Part shown: positions 1 through 8,977 of the stretch, one piece after another
How positions within the stretch are numbered: position 1 is the stretch's first letter
Layout: each line of letters opens with the position of its first letter
Origin: Kribbella monticola
GTDB lineage: Bacteria; Actinomycetota; Actinomycetes; Propionibacteriales; Kribbellaceae
Direction: 5' to 3'
Length of the DNA stretch: 64,000 nucleotides
Assembly: GCF_003261635.1 (NCBI RefSeq)
Contig: NZ_QFXK01000002.1
Coordinates: 1 to 64,000 of the forward strand
Position numbers and translations under genes: made by a program
Notes under the pieces: generated by a model
What the model was told of the DNA's origin: nothing
Seen by the model: only the letters and a program-made list of their open reading frames with translations
The model's database searches: none

Positions 1-192
1 GATCCTTTGAACATCAGAAACAAATCAAACTGACTTGAATCAATATTTTCAAAGGAATCCGAACACGAACAACAGACAACCCCACACCCAAAACCTCGAA
101 GAGGCCCGGGGCGGACAGGATCATCCAATGCCGTGAAACGGGTTAATGCTAAATTTCGGCATTGACTTTCGGCACGCTGTTGAGTTCTCAAG
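1..192 (-). promoter_or_regulatory. Probable rRNA operon leader with boxA-like element
   Basis: Read on the minus strand, 192-177 is CTTGAGAACTCAACAG, which resembles the boxA antitermination element of actinobacterial rRNA leaders (TTGAGAACTC core). It is followed by an unusually AT-rich tract down to position 1 (oligo-A/T runs at about 145-155 and 10-55), unlike the rest of this GC-rich window. There is no convincing coding frame. The inference is that a 16S rRNA gene begins left of position 1 and is transcribed leftwards. The stretch 193-297 probably holds the rrn promoters, but I could not define a -35/-10 pair there. Confidence 0.5.
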
Positions 193-297
193 AATCGGAC
201 GCACACCGCGGTGTGATTCGCCCGGAAAACCAAATCGAGGTGATGGGCTGGTGGACCGGGAGTGCCGCATAGTCCCGGCCCGCCCTTCTGCCGCCCG

Positions 298-2199
298 CTA
301 CACCCCTGCTGCGGAGCCTGATTCGGCGAACTGGGTGTGGTAGAGCAACGCGTACTCGCCGTCCAGGGCGAGCAGTTCCTCGTGGGTACCGCGTTCGACG
401 ATGTTGCCGTGGTCAACCACCAGGATCTGGTCGGCGTTCCGCACGGTCGACAGCCGGTGCGCGATCACCAGCGACGTACGGCCCTCCAGCGCGGTGTCGA
501 GGGCTCTCTGCACGGCCACTTCGGACTCGGAGTCCAGGTGGGCCGTCGCCTCGTCCAGTACGACGATGTGCGGCGCTTTCAGCAACAGCCGAGCGATCGC
601 CAGTCGTTGTCGCTCTCCCCCGGACAACCGGTGACCGCGATCCCCGACGACTGTCTCCAGCCCATCGGGCAAGGACGACACCAGGTCCCACACCTGCGCC
701 GAACGAAGCGCCTCGATCATCTCCTCGTCGGTGGCATCTGGTTTCGCATACGCCAGGTTCGCGCGGATCGTGTCGTGGAACATGTGTGCGTCCTGCGTCA
801 CGTACCCGATCGTCTCGTGCAGCGATCGCAGCGTGACCTCTCGAACGTCGTGCCCACCTACCTGCACCGAGCCGCCGGTGACGTCGTACAGGCGGGCCAC
901 GAGGTTCGTGATGGTCGTCTTGCCGGCGCCGGAAGGGCCGACCAGCGCGACCATCTGGCCCGCCTCGACGGTGAAGCTGATGTCTTCGAGGACCTGCGAA
1001 GAGACTCGCTTGTCGAGCACGGCCACCGACTCCAAACTGGCCAGCGAAACCTGCTCGGCCGTCGGGTAGGCGAAGGAGACATGGTCGAAGGTCACCGTCG
1101 AAGCGTCCTTGGGAAGCGCTCGCGCGTCCGGAGCGTCCTTGATCATCGGCTCGAGATCCAGTACTTCGAAGACGCGCTCGAACGAGACCAGCGCGGTCAT
1201 CACGTCCACCCGCACATTCGACAGGGCGGTCAACGGACCGTAGAGCCGCCCGAGCAATGCGACGAGGGCAAGCAGCGTCCCGACGGTCAGGGTCTGCCGA
1301 ACGGCCAGGTTGCCACCCACGCCGTACACGAGTGCTGTTGCCAGCGCGGCGACCAGTGTCAGCGCGGTGAAGAACACCCGGCCCAGCATCGCGATCCGGA
1401 TCCCCAGGTCGCGGACCCGGCCGGATCGCTCGCCGAACTCCCGGTTCTCGATCTCGGGCTGTCCGAAGAGCGTGACCAGCAGGGCGCCACCGACGCTGAA
1501 CCGCTCGGTCATCGCCGTCGACATCTCGGCATTCAACTGCATCTGCTCGCGCGTCATCGCCGCGAGCCGGCGGCCGAGATACCGCGCCGGGAGCAGGAAA
1601 ACCGGGAGCAGCAGGATCGCCACCACGGTCAACTGCCAACTCAGCACCAGCATCGCGCCGACCACGAGGATCAGGCTGATCACGTTGGAGACCACGCCCG
1701 ACAGGGTCGAGGTGAACGCCTGCTGCGCGCCGATCACGTCGTTGTTGAGCCGGGACACCAGCGCGCCGGTCTGCGTACGAGTGAAGAAGGCGACCGGCAT
1801 CTGCTGGACATGCGCGAACACTTTGGTCCGCAGGTCGTAGATCAACCCCTCACCGATGCGCGCCGAGAACCATCGCTGCATCAACCCCAGACCGGCCTCG
1901 ACAAGGGCCAGCAACGCCACGACCAGCGCGAGCGCGGTCACCAGGCCTGAGTTTCCTTTGGTGATGCCGTCGTCCACGATCTTCTTGAACAGCAACGGGG
2001 AGGCGATCACCAGGAACGCCGACAACACGACCAGCACCAGGAAGACGCTGATGTGCAGGCGGAACGGTCTGGCGAAGCGCAGGATCCGCCGGAGCGTGCC
2101 CTTCGTCAGCTTCCGCTCCAGGACAGACACGTCCTGGCGCCGCCAGCTGCCCATGCCACCGCCGGGCATCCCGCCGCCCATCCGCATTCCTGAAGACAT
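298..2199 (-). CDS. ABC exporter, fused permease and ATPase
   Basis: A 633-residue half-transporter that exports an unknown substrate across the cytoplasmic membrane, probably as a homodimer. A Met/Gly-rich N-terminus (residues 1-20) precedes a six-helix ABC transmembrane domain at about 40-330. The ATPase domain follows, with Walker A GPSGAGKTT near 427, signature LSGGERQRLAIAR, Walker B VVLDEATAHLD and the switch His in IAHRLST. There is a short Ser/Val-rich insertion just before the ATPase core, of a kind seen in actinobacterial drug and lipid exporters. It starts at ATG 2199. The family assignment is secure. The substrate cannot be read from the sequence. It stands alone, between the putative rRNA leader and an enoyl-CoA hydratase gene on the same strand. 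Confidence 0.93.
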   Translation of the reverse strand: MSSGMRMGGGMPGGGMGSWRRQDVSVLERKLTKGTLRRILRFARPFRLHISVFLVLVVLSAFLVIASPLLFKKIVDDGITKGNSGLVTALALVVALLALVEAGLGLMQRWFSARIGEGLIYDLRTKVFAHVQQMPVAFFTRTQTGALVSRLNNDVIGAQQAFTSTLSGVVSNVISLILVVGAMLVLSWQLTVVAILLLPVFLLPARYLGRRLAAMTREQMQLNAEMSTAMTERFSVGGALLVTLFGQPEIENREFGERSGRVRDLGIRIAMLGRVFFTALTLVAALATALVYGVGGNLAVRQTLTVGTLLALVALLGRLYGPLTALSNVRVDVMTALVSFERVFEVLDLEPMIKDAPDARALPKDASTVTFDHVSFAYPTAEQVSLASLESVAVLDKRVSSQVLEDISFTVEAGQMVALVGPSGAGKTTITNLVARLYDVTGGSVQVGGHDVREVTLRSLHETIGYVTQDAHMFHDTIRANLAYAKPDATDEEMIEALRSAQVWDLVSSLPDGLETVVGDRGHRLSGGERQRLAIARLLLKAPHIVVLDEATAHLDSESEVAVQRALDTALEGRTSLVIAHRLSTVRNADQILVVDHGNIVERGTHEELLALDGEYALLYHTQFAESGSAAGV

Positions 2200-2280
2200 C
2201 CAGTCCCCTCCCGCACTCAGCTCGTCAACCTTGACAACACTTCAGGTCAGCGGATGCTTCCCGACGCCTCAGACCGTTGC

Positions 2281-3063
2281 TCAGCCGAACGCCGCGATCA
2301 GTTCTGCGAGCCGCCGTGACTGAGCCTGTCGCTCCGCCTGCAACTGCTCCTCGTACGGACGATCGGCCGCGCCGAGCAGCAACGCCTTGGTCTCCCGGAC
2401 GGCTCCCACGAGCGGCGTGAGCACGGCATCGGTCAGATCCTTCACCGTTGCCGCCAGCTCGTCGGCCGGTACGACGATGTTCGCCAGGCCGAGCTGACGT
2501 GCTTCGTCGGCCTCGACCCAGCGCGACGTCACGCAGATCTCCAGGGCGCGTGAATAGCCGACCAGTTGCACGAGCGGCTGGGTGCCGCCGAGGTCGGGCA
2601 CCAGCCCCAGTGCGGGCTCGCGCATGCTGAACTTCGCGTCCGGCGTGATCACCCGCAGATCGCAAGCCAGGGCCAGCTGGAAGCCGGCGCCGACCGCGTG
2701 CCCCTGCACCGCCGCGATGGTGATGAGCTCCGGTTTCCGCAACCAGGAGAAACCGGCCTGGAAGTGCGCGATCAGCTCGTCCAGCTCAGCGGCAGGCTTC
2801 TTCCCCAAGGTGAGTAGCGGTTCCTGGCCGTCGACCGGCTCGCCCATCATCAGGTTGCGATCGAGGCCGGCCGAGAACGACGGCCCCTCCCCCGACACGA
2901 CGACGACGCGCACCTCGTCGGGCAGCGAGGCGCCGAAGTCCGACAACGCGCTCCACATCGCCGGAGTCTGCGCATTGCGCACCTCCGGCCGGTCCAGCAC
3001 GACCCGGGCCACTGGCCCGTCCACCGTCAATCGCAGTCCGAGATCCGTCATGCCATGGAACAT
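2281..3063 (-). CDS. Enoyl-CoA hydratase/isomerase family protein
   Basis: A crotonase-fold enzyme of 260 residues, the usual family length. It is predicted to hydrate or isomerise an enoyl-CoA in fatty-acid or related acyl-CoA breakdown. Visible family features are VRVVVVSGEGPSFSAGLD (the first oxyanion-hole strand), the HAVGAGFQLALACDLRV block with the second oxyanion Gly, and FSMREPALGLVPDLGGTQ. In the last, the Glu of REPALG and an Asp in PDLGG lie where hydratase acid/base residues are expected. The ATG at 3063 and another at 3051 (MTDLGL) are both possible starts; neither has a strong ribosome-binding site. Substrate specificity is unknown. The next gene upstream on the same strand, an ABC-F ATPase, is not an obvious functional partner. 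Confidence 0.88.
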   Translation of the reverse strand: MFHGMTDLGLRLTVDGPVARVVLDRPEVRNAQTPAMWSALSDFGASLPDEVRVVVVSGEGPSFSAGLDRNLMMGEPVDGQEPLLTLGKKPAAELDELIAHFQAGFSWLRKPELITIAAVQGHAVGAGFQLALACDLRVITPDAKFSMREPALGLVPDLGGTQPLVQLVGYSRALEICVTSRWVEADEARQLGLANIVVPADELAATVKDLTDAVLTPLVGAVRETKALLLGAADRPYEEQLQAERQAQSRRLAELIAAFG

Positions 3064-3138
3064 ACGCGACCTGTCCGCACTTTCCGTGCGGTCCTCGTCA
3101 CCTGTGGAAAACCGGATCCATCCAACTGGCGGTGCGGA

Positions 3139-4737
3139 TCAGGCGAGCGAGACCAGGTCGGCGTAGTCGTTGGTCCAGAGGTCTTCGACGCCATCGGGAA
3201 GGAGCAGAACGCGTTCCGGTTCCAGGGCCTCGACCGCGCCCTCGTCGTGGGTGACCAGCACGATCGCGCCGGTGTACGAGCGGATCGCGTTCAGCACCTC
3301 GGTCCGCGACGCCGGGTCCAGGTTGTTGGTGGGCTCGTCGAGCAGCAGTACGTTCGCGGCGGACACCACGAGCGTGGCCAGCGCGAGCCGCGTCTTCTCG
3401 CCACCGGAGAGCACCCGGGCCGGCTTGTCCGCGTCGTCACCGGTGAACAGGAACGAGCCGAGCACACTGCGCGCCTGCGTCTCGTTCAGATCCGGGGCAG
3501 CCGTCTTCATGTTCTCCAGCACGGTCCGGTTCACGTCGAGCGTCTCGTGCTCCTGCGCGTAGTACCCGAGTTTGAGCCCGTGTCCGTCGATGACCTCGCC
3601 GGTGTCGGACTTCTCGATCCCGGACAGCACCCGCAGCAGGGTGGTCTTGCCCGCGCCGTTCAGTCCCAGGACGACGACGCGCGAGCCGCGGTCGATCGCC
3701 AGGTCGACGTCGGTGAAGATCTCCAGCGAGCCGTACGACTTGGACAGCTCCTTGGCCATCAACGGCGTCTTGCCACACGGCGCCGGCGTCGGGAACGAGA
3801 TCTTCGCGACGCGATCGGACGCGCGCTCGTCCTCCAGCGACGCCATCAGCTTCTCGGCGCGCTTGAGCATGCCCTGCGCGGCGGTCGCCTTGGTCGCCTT
3901 GGCGCGCATCTTGTTCGCCTGGTCGATCAGCTGGGTGGCCTTCTTCTCCGCGTTCGCACGCTCGCGCTTGCGGCGGCGTTCGTCGGTCTCGCGCTGCGTC
4001 AGGTACGCCTTCCAGCCGACGTTGTAGACGTCGATCTCGGCCCGGTTGGCGTCCAGGTGGAAGACCCGGGTGACGGTCTCCTCGAGCAGGTTCACGTCGT
4101 GGCTGATCATGATCACGCCGCCGGCATACCCCTTGAGGAAGTCGCGCAGCCACACGATCGAGTCGGCGTCCAGGTGGTTCGTCGGCTCGTCCAGCAACAG
4201 CGTCTCCGCCTGGGCGAACAGGATCCGGGCCAGCTCGACCCGCCGCCGCTGACCACCGGACAAGGTGCCGAGCGGCTGGCCCAGCACGCGATCGGGCAGG
4301 CCAAGGTTCGCCGCGATTCGGGCGGCCTCCGACTCGGCGGCGTACCCACCGGCAGCGTGCAGATCCGCCTCGGCCCGTTCGTACCGGCGCATGCCCTTCT
4401 CGCGGGTCTTGTCGTCCGCGCTGGCCATCGCCTTCTCGGCGTTGCGCAGCCGCCGGACGACCTCGTCCAGACCGCGCGCCGCCAGGATCCGGTCCCGGGC
4501 CAGTACTTCGAGGTCGCCGGTGCGCGGATCCTGCGGGAGATACCCGATCTCACCCGACGAGGTGACCGAACCGCTGGCCGGCAACCCTTCACCGGCCAGA
4601 ATCTTCGTCAGCGTGGTCTTGCCGGCGCCGTTGCGCCCGACCAGACCGACCTTGTCGCCCGGGCCGACCCGGAAGGAGGCAGGCGCGAGCAGTTGTCTGG
4701 CCCCGACACGCACCTCGAGGTTGGAGACAGTGATCAT
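3139..4737 (-). CDS. ABC-F family ATP-binding protein
   Basis: A 532-residue cytoplasmic protein with two ABC ATPase domains and no membrane segment, the ABC-F architecture. These proteins bind the ribosome and act in translation control or in protection from antibiotics. Domain 1 has Walker A GRNGAGKTT near residue 34, signature TLSGGQRRRVELAR and LLLDEPTNHLD. A basic, Ala/Lys-rich coiled-coil linker lies at about 245-300. Domain 2 has GLNGAGKTT near 347, LSGGEKTRLALA and LLLDEPTNNLD. The linker is the P-site tRNA interaction motif of the family. The sequence does not separate a housekeeping (EttA/Uup-like) role from a resistance role; no antibiotic cluster is nearby. It starts at ATG 4737. 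Confidence 0.92.
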   Translation of the reverse strand: MITVSNLEVRVGARQLLAPASFRVGPGDKVGLVGRNGAGKTTLTKILAGEGLPASGSVTSSGEIGYLPQDPRTGDLEVLARDRILAARGLDEVVRRLRNAEKAMASADDKTREKGMRRYERAEADLHAAGGYAAESEAARIAANLGLPDRVLGQPLGTLSGGQRRRVELARILFAQAETLLLDEPTNHLDADSIVWLRDFLKGYAGGVIMISHDVNLLEETVTRVFHLDANRAEIDVYNVGWKAYLTQRETDERRRKRERANAEKKATQLIDQANKMRAKATKATAAQGMLKRAEKLMASLEDERASDRVAKISFPTPAPCGKTPLMAKELSKSYGSLEIFTDVDLAIDRGSRVVVLGLNGAGKTTLLRVLSGIEKSDTGEVIDGHGLKLGYYAQEHETLDVNRTVLENMKTAAPDLNETQARSVLGSFLFTGDDADKPARVLSGGEKTRLALATLVVSAANVLLLDEPTNNLDPASRTEVLNAIRSYTGAIVLVTHDEGAVEALEPERVLLLPDGVEDLWTNDYADLVSLA

Positions 4738-4945
4738 CGCGGGCAGGCGTCCTCAAGGTCGGGGATGTCGGAGAGGTAGCGGTCGACAGCGCAGCGTCGC
4801 GAAACGGCGCGGTCCCCCGCATAGAGGCTGTGGCCTCAGCCGGAAGTGATGGTTCAGCCCCGATCTCCAGTGCGCGCAACACAGTGCTCGCCTGGGACAC
4901 CGGACATGTGCCCTTCTTCCGACTCAGGCCTCTAGTGTAGGTGCT

Positions 4946-5857
4946 GTGAAATTCAATCCAGACGCCGACTTGGACACCAGTGGTGTCGAGGACACCCGCG
5001 GCAGCGGAGGCGGTGGCGGCGGACTGCTGCCCGGCGGGATGGGGATCCCGGTCGGCGGCGGTATCGGCGGCATCATCCTGCTGGTCGTCATCCTGCTGCT
5101 GAACGGCGGCCTGCCCGGCGGAGGGGGTGGGAGCAGCGATCAGCCGGTGACACGCAACACCGCGCCCGGAAACCTGGATTCGTGCAAGAAGGGCACCGAC
5201 CTGACGGCGAACCCGGAGTGCCGGTTCGTCTTCTACCAGAACTCGATCGAGGGTTTCTGGGCCGCCGAACTCCCGCGCCGGGGCAAGAAGTACACCCGGG
5301 CACCGCTGCGCGTCTTCGACGGTTCGGTGAACACCGGGTGTGGTCCCGCCACCAGCGCGGTCGGACCGTTCTACTGCCCGCCGGACCAGCGGGTGTACCT
5401 CGACATCGGGTTCTTCCGGACGCTCGAGCAGGAGCTCGGCGCCAAGGGCGGAAACTTCGCCGAGGCGTACGTCGTGGCGCACGAGTACGGGCACCACATC
5501 CAGAACCTGTACGGCATCCTCGACCGGATCAAGTCGCGCGAGGGTCCGACGTCGGACTCGGTCCGCTCCGAGCTGCAGGCCGATTGTCTCGCCGGCATCT
5601 GGACGCACCACGCGACCACCGCTGTCGACAAGGACGGCGACAAGCTGATCACCGGTCTGACCGAGGACGACATCAGCCGCGGACTCGACGCGGCGGCGGC
5701 CGTCGGCGACGACCGGATCCAGAAGCGCGCCCAGGGCCGCGTCTCCCCCGAGACGTTCAGCCACGGCACCGCCGAGCAGCGGATGAAGTGGTTCAAGACC
5801 GGCATGGACTCCGGCGACATGACCGCGTGCGACACCTGGTCCGCCAACCCGCTCTGA
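4946..5857 (+). CDS. Neutral zinc metallopeptidase (YpfJ-type)
   Basis: A 303-residue membrane-anchored predicted zinc protease. It has a Gly-rich N-terminus, one transmembrane segment at about residues 38-54, a Gly-rich linker, and then the peptidase domain. The HEYGH zinc motif lies near residue 179 and a second metal ligand is likely in the ELQADCLAGIW block near 207, both typical of the putative neutral zinc metallopeptidase family. Members contain several conserved Cys; Cys pairs are visible here around residues 78-90 and 133-145. The physiological substrate is unknown. The gene stands alone, divergent from the ABC-F gene and convergent with the Tad cluster. A strong hairpin follows it. 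Confidence 0.9.
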   Translation: MKFNPDADLDTSGVEDTRGSGGGGGGLLPGGMGIPVGGGIGGIILLVVILLLNGGLPGGGGGSSDQPVTRNTAPGNLDSCKKGTDLTANPECRFVFYQNSIEGFWAAELPRRGKKYTRAPLRVFDGSVNTGCGPATSAVGPFYCPPDQRVYLDIGFFRTLEQELGAKGGNFAEAYVVAHEYGHHIQNLYGILDRIKSREGPTSDSVRSELQADCLAGIWTHHATTAVDKDGDKLITGLTEDDISRGLDAAAAVGDDRIQKRAQGRVSPETFSHGTAEQRMKWFKTGMDSGDMTACDTWSANPL

Positions 5858-5905
5858 TCTGCCGAAAGAACAAGAACTTAGGCGTCAAGCAAGCGACAAC
5901 AAGAG

Positions 5906-5939
5906 CTCGGCCCCCGGGAGGATCTTCCCGGGGGCCGAG
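5906..5939. terminator. Bidirectional intrinsic terminator
   Basis: A perfect 14-bp stem (5906-5919 with 5926-5939) around a 6-nt loop, followed on the plus strand by TTCTTCT. It lies between the convergent peptidase gene and the last gene of the Tad cluster and can serve both. Confidence 0.85.
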
Positions 5940-5956
5940 TTCTTCTGACTACGGAA

Positions 5957-8953
5957 CTACGCGACTGCCGCCGGGCGGCGGTAGCCGGGGAGGAGTTCGT
6001 CCACCAGGGCGTCGGTCTCGGCCTCGGCGCCGCGGGGACCGCCGTGTTTGGCGAGGGCGGTGTACATCTGGCCGGCCACGTTGGTGACGTCGCTGGACGT
6101 ACCGAAGTGGGCTGCGAGGCGCAAAGTCGCGCGCCACAGGTCCTCCGAGGCCGGGGAGAAGCTGAGCCCGGTCTGCAACGCAGTACGAGCCAGGTTGCCG
6201 TCGTTGTGGCGCAGGCTGGCCTCTGCCAGTTTGAGCGCCGCGTCGACGACCGCTTCGGCCATCCGTCGCTCGATCCCGGATGCCGCCAGCCATGAGTACC
6301 GGCCCGCGGGCAGGTTGGCCCACGACTGACCGTGGACGAGGCTCAGCGCGGTCGACAACGGTCCACGCGGGTCGTCCATCAGCGACGCCTGCTTGGCCAG
6401 CGTGCGGAACACGTCCCAGTCGACCCGGACGATGCTGCGGTTGAGCATCCAGCGACCCGACTCGTCGGCGTACATCGCGTCCAGGCCGAGCCAGTTGCGG
6501 GTGTGCTCGAGAGCGGCGTCGCGCAGCTCCTCGCTGATGCCGCGCGGCCAGATGGCTCCGGCCAGCACGTTCGGGTGTACGCCGTAGTCCTGGCTGGCCA
6601 GGAACGCCACGATCTCGGTCGACAGTTGCACCCGGCCCTCGTCGATCGGGCCGCGGGCGTCGACCTCGACCGGCCCGAGCAGGTCGACCTCGACCGGCGC
6701 CGCCTGGCTCAGGTCAGAAGACGAGAACTCGTACGCCGGCATGTCCTGCTCGATCCGCCGCTTGTCCAGCGCCTCCGACTCGGCGGTCTTGAACAGCGAG
6801 ACCAGGTCGGCGAACTGGGCCGGATTGATGCTGTGGGCATCGACCTCGAGACCGAGCAGCCGGCAGACCGCGTTGTTCTTCTCGTCCACCACGAACCGCC
6901 ACGGCGAACCGAGCACGTCCCCGACGACGACCACCGCGACACAGCGCTTGGGGTCGGCCGCGAGCCGCGCCAGCCGCTGCTCCTCGTCCGGCGAGGGCGG
7001 CGCCGACACGAAGATGATCTCGGCACCCCACAACAGCGGATCGGGGTACGCCATCCTGGCGACCGCCACCGAGTCGGCATCCCGCCTGCCGCACGCCTGG
7101 ACCTGCGCGTCCGTACGGCGGGTCACCTCGTGCAGCGCGTCGTCCAGGCTCGTCCAGTAGCTCAGCCGGCTCGGAGCCAGTGTCGACAGGTCGTCGCCGA
7201 AGCCGACCATGCTGACGTGCGCGCCCTCGGACCACAGGTTCGTGGCCAGCTCGGCGGCTACCGAACCGACGACGTCACGCGAAGCGTCGGTGACGCCGCC
7301 GAAGCTGACGATGCCGTTCGCAGTGTCGAGGTCGATCAGGACGGTCGAGCCGTCCGCATTCTGGCCGAGCGTGACGAGCGTCGGGTACGGCGCGGGTGCG
7401 TCCACGGGACCCTGCGGGCCGTAGGCGCGCCGCAGTACCCACCTGGTGCCGTCGGCAATGGCCTGCCACGGACCGGGCGGCAGCGCCTGGGGCTCCCCGG
7501 GCGCGAGCACCAGCGTCAGCGCGCGGGGCGTGACGAGTGCGGCGACGACCCTCGGCATCGTCCGGTTGTCCTCGGCCATGGACGCGCCGAGCATCCGCAG
7601 CGAGTTGTCGACGAATTCGGCAGTCGGGATGTCGGCCGCCAGTCGCAGGCCGACCTCGGTCTGCCGATGGCCGGCCGCCTTCGGACCGGGGCCTTGGGCC
7701 CAGCCCCGGCGACGCTTGAGCGCCAGCGCGATGCCGGCTGCGAGCAGCGTCGCGCCGAAGCCGTAGATCCCCGCCTCGACCGGGTCGACGCCGTGACTGC
7801 TCGCGGCGACGGGAACGACGTCGGGCACCTTTGTCCCGCCGGCAGCAGGGTCGCCCGGCTGTGCGTCCGCAGTACCGGGGTTGTGGGGCTGAACCGTGCC
7901 GACTTCCGGCTGGCCCGGCTTCGCGTTCCTCGCGGTCGGGTCGTTGACCGCACTGCCGATCCCGATCGAGGAAGGCTTCTCGATGCCTTGCTCCTCGAAC
8001 CAGCGGCTGCCCTTGCCGGCCGCGTCCTCGTGCGACGTGCGGCTCTCGACGGTGCCGCCGCCCTTGGGCTTGGTCTCGACCGGTTTGGCCTGGGTCGGCT
8101 TCACCTCGGTGTGCGTGCCGGGCTGGTCGATCTGCACGCGGACCGTGTGCACGCCCGCGCCCTTGGCGTCGGCGGGCAGGCGGACCTGCCAGCCCGGCAT
8201 GATCAGGTCCGGGTTCGTCAGCCGACGGCCGTCGGGCTGCAGCTTGAACTTGTTGAGGTCGTAGATCTCCTTGTACCGCCGGCCCTCACCCAGGTAGCGC
8301 TCGGCGATGTCCCACAGGCAGTCGTAGTTGCGGCCCTGCGGCGGCCGGACCTCGGTGTACTTGACGACCTGCCCGGCCTGATGGTCGTTGTTCGTCCGTA
8401 CGCCGGTGTGCGTCGTACCGCTGAGGACCGTACTACGGGCCTCGGTCTGCCGGAAGTTCGCAGCATTGCTGTTGTCGCCGCCCTGGGTCACGCTGATCGA
8501 CGACGGCGTGGTGCCGGAGGTGGTCACCGCGTTCGCGACCGGGAGCGTGACGCTCGTGGCGCCCGCGATCAGCACGACACCGGCGATCAACTTGCGCGCA
8601 AGGTTCTGCGAGCCGCCACCGAGCGGGATCCGCGGCGACAACCCGTGGCCACGGATCTCCGTGACGGCCTCGGCGATCAGGCAGATCACGAAGTGCAGCC
8701 AGGCCAGCCAGATGAAGAACGCGATGATGCCCAGCACGGTGTCGGTGCTCAACTGGTCGAACAGCAGGTCCCGGGTCGGCATCTTGTCCGGCCACGGCGT
8801 CCCGAAGAACCGCAACAGCACGTACGGCACCCCACCGACGATCGCCAGGATCGCGACCAGCGAGACCAGCCCTTTCAGCCGATCCGCCCCCGCACTCCCC
8901 GACCCCCGCTGCGGCAACCGAGCAGACCGCACCGGCTCACTCGTCTTCACCAT
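5957..8953 (-). CDS. LysM and BTAD-domain membrane protein of the Tad cluster
   Basis: A 998-residue membrane protein with mixed domains. Two hydrophobic segments lie at about residues 28-52 and 70-95, and another at about 124-145. A LysM-like domain follows at about 200-255 (NYDCLWDIAERYLGEG...YDLNK...DLIMPGWQVRLP), then a long Pro/Lys/Thr-rich linker and a fourth hydrophobic segment near 390. The cytoplasmic C-terminal half ends in a winged-helix/BTAD-like region with the pattern found in SARP-type regulators (VDLLGPVEVDARG...LVHGQ). LysM binds peptidoglycan; BTAD is a tetratricopeptide-like regulatory fold. The protein could link envelope state to the pilus apparatus, but that is inference. 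It is the last gene of the minus-strand cluster, 24 bp after the secreted protein gene. Confidence 0.8.
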   Translation of the reverse strand: MVKTSEPVRSARLPQRGSGSAGADRLKGLVSLVAILAIVGGVPYVLLRFFGTPWPDKMPTRDLLFDQLSTDTVLGIIAFFIWLAWLHFVICLIAEAVTEIRGHGLSPRIPLGGGSQNLARKLIAGVVLIAGATSVTLPVANAVTTSGTTPSSISVTQGGDNSNAANFRQTEARSTVLSGTTHTGVRTNNDHQAGQVVKYTEVRPPQGRNYDCLWDIAERYLGEGRRYKEIYDLNKFKLQPDGRRLTNPDLIMPGWQVRLPADAKGAGVHTVRVQIDQPGTHTEVKPTQAKPVETKPKGGGTVESRTSHEDAAGKGSRWFEEQGIEKPSSIGIGSAVNDPTARNAKPGQPEVGTVQPHNPGTADAQPGDPAAGGTKVPDVVPVAASSHGVDPVEAGIYGFGATLLAAGIALALKRRRGWAQGPGPKAAGHRQTEVGLRLAADIPTAEFVDNSLRMLGASMAEDNRTMPRVVAALVTPRALTLVLAPGEPQALPPGPWQAIADGTRWVLRRAYGPQGPVDAPAPYPTLVTLGQNADGSTVLIDLDTANGIVSFGGVTDASRDVVGSVAAELATNLWSEGAHVSMVGFGDDLSTLAPSRLSYWTSLDDALHEVTRRTDAQVQACGRRDADSVAVARMAYPDPLLWGAEIIFVSAPPSPDEEQRLARLAADPKRCVAVVVVGDVLGSPWRFVVDEKNNAVCRLLGLEVDAHSINPAQFADLVSLFKTAESEALDKRRIEQDMPAYEFSSSDLSQAAPVEVDLLGPVEVDARGPIDEGRVQLSTEIVAFLASQDYGVHPNVLAGAIWPRGISEELRDAALEHTRNWLGLDAMYADESGRWMLNRSIVRVDWDVFRTLAKQASLMDDPRGPLSTALSLVHGQSWANLPAGRYSWLAASGIERRMAEAVVDAALKLAEASLRHNDGNLARTALQTGLSFSPASEDLWRATLRLAAHFGTSSDVTNVAGQMYTALAKHGGPRGAEAETDALVDELLPGYRRPAAVA

Positions 8954-8977
8954 CGTCGTCCCTCCATAACCCCACCG

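Noticed and set aside
146-343. A short plus-strand open frame at the left edge
   Set aside because: It covers the boxA-like leader and the 3' end of the ABC exporter gene, has no ribosome-binding site and no recognisable motif.
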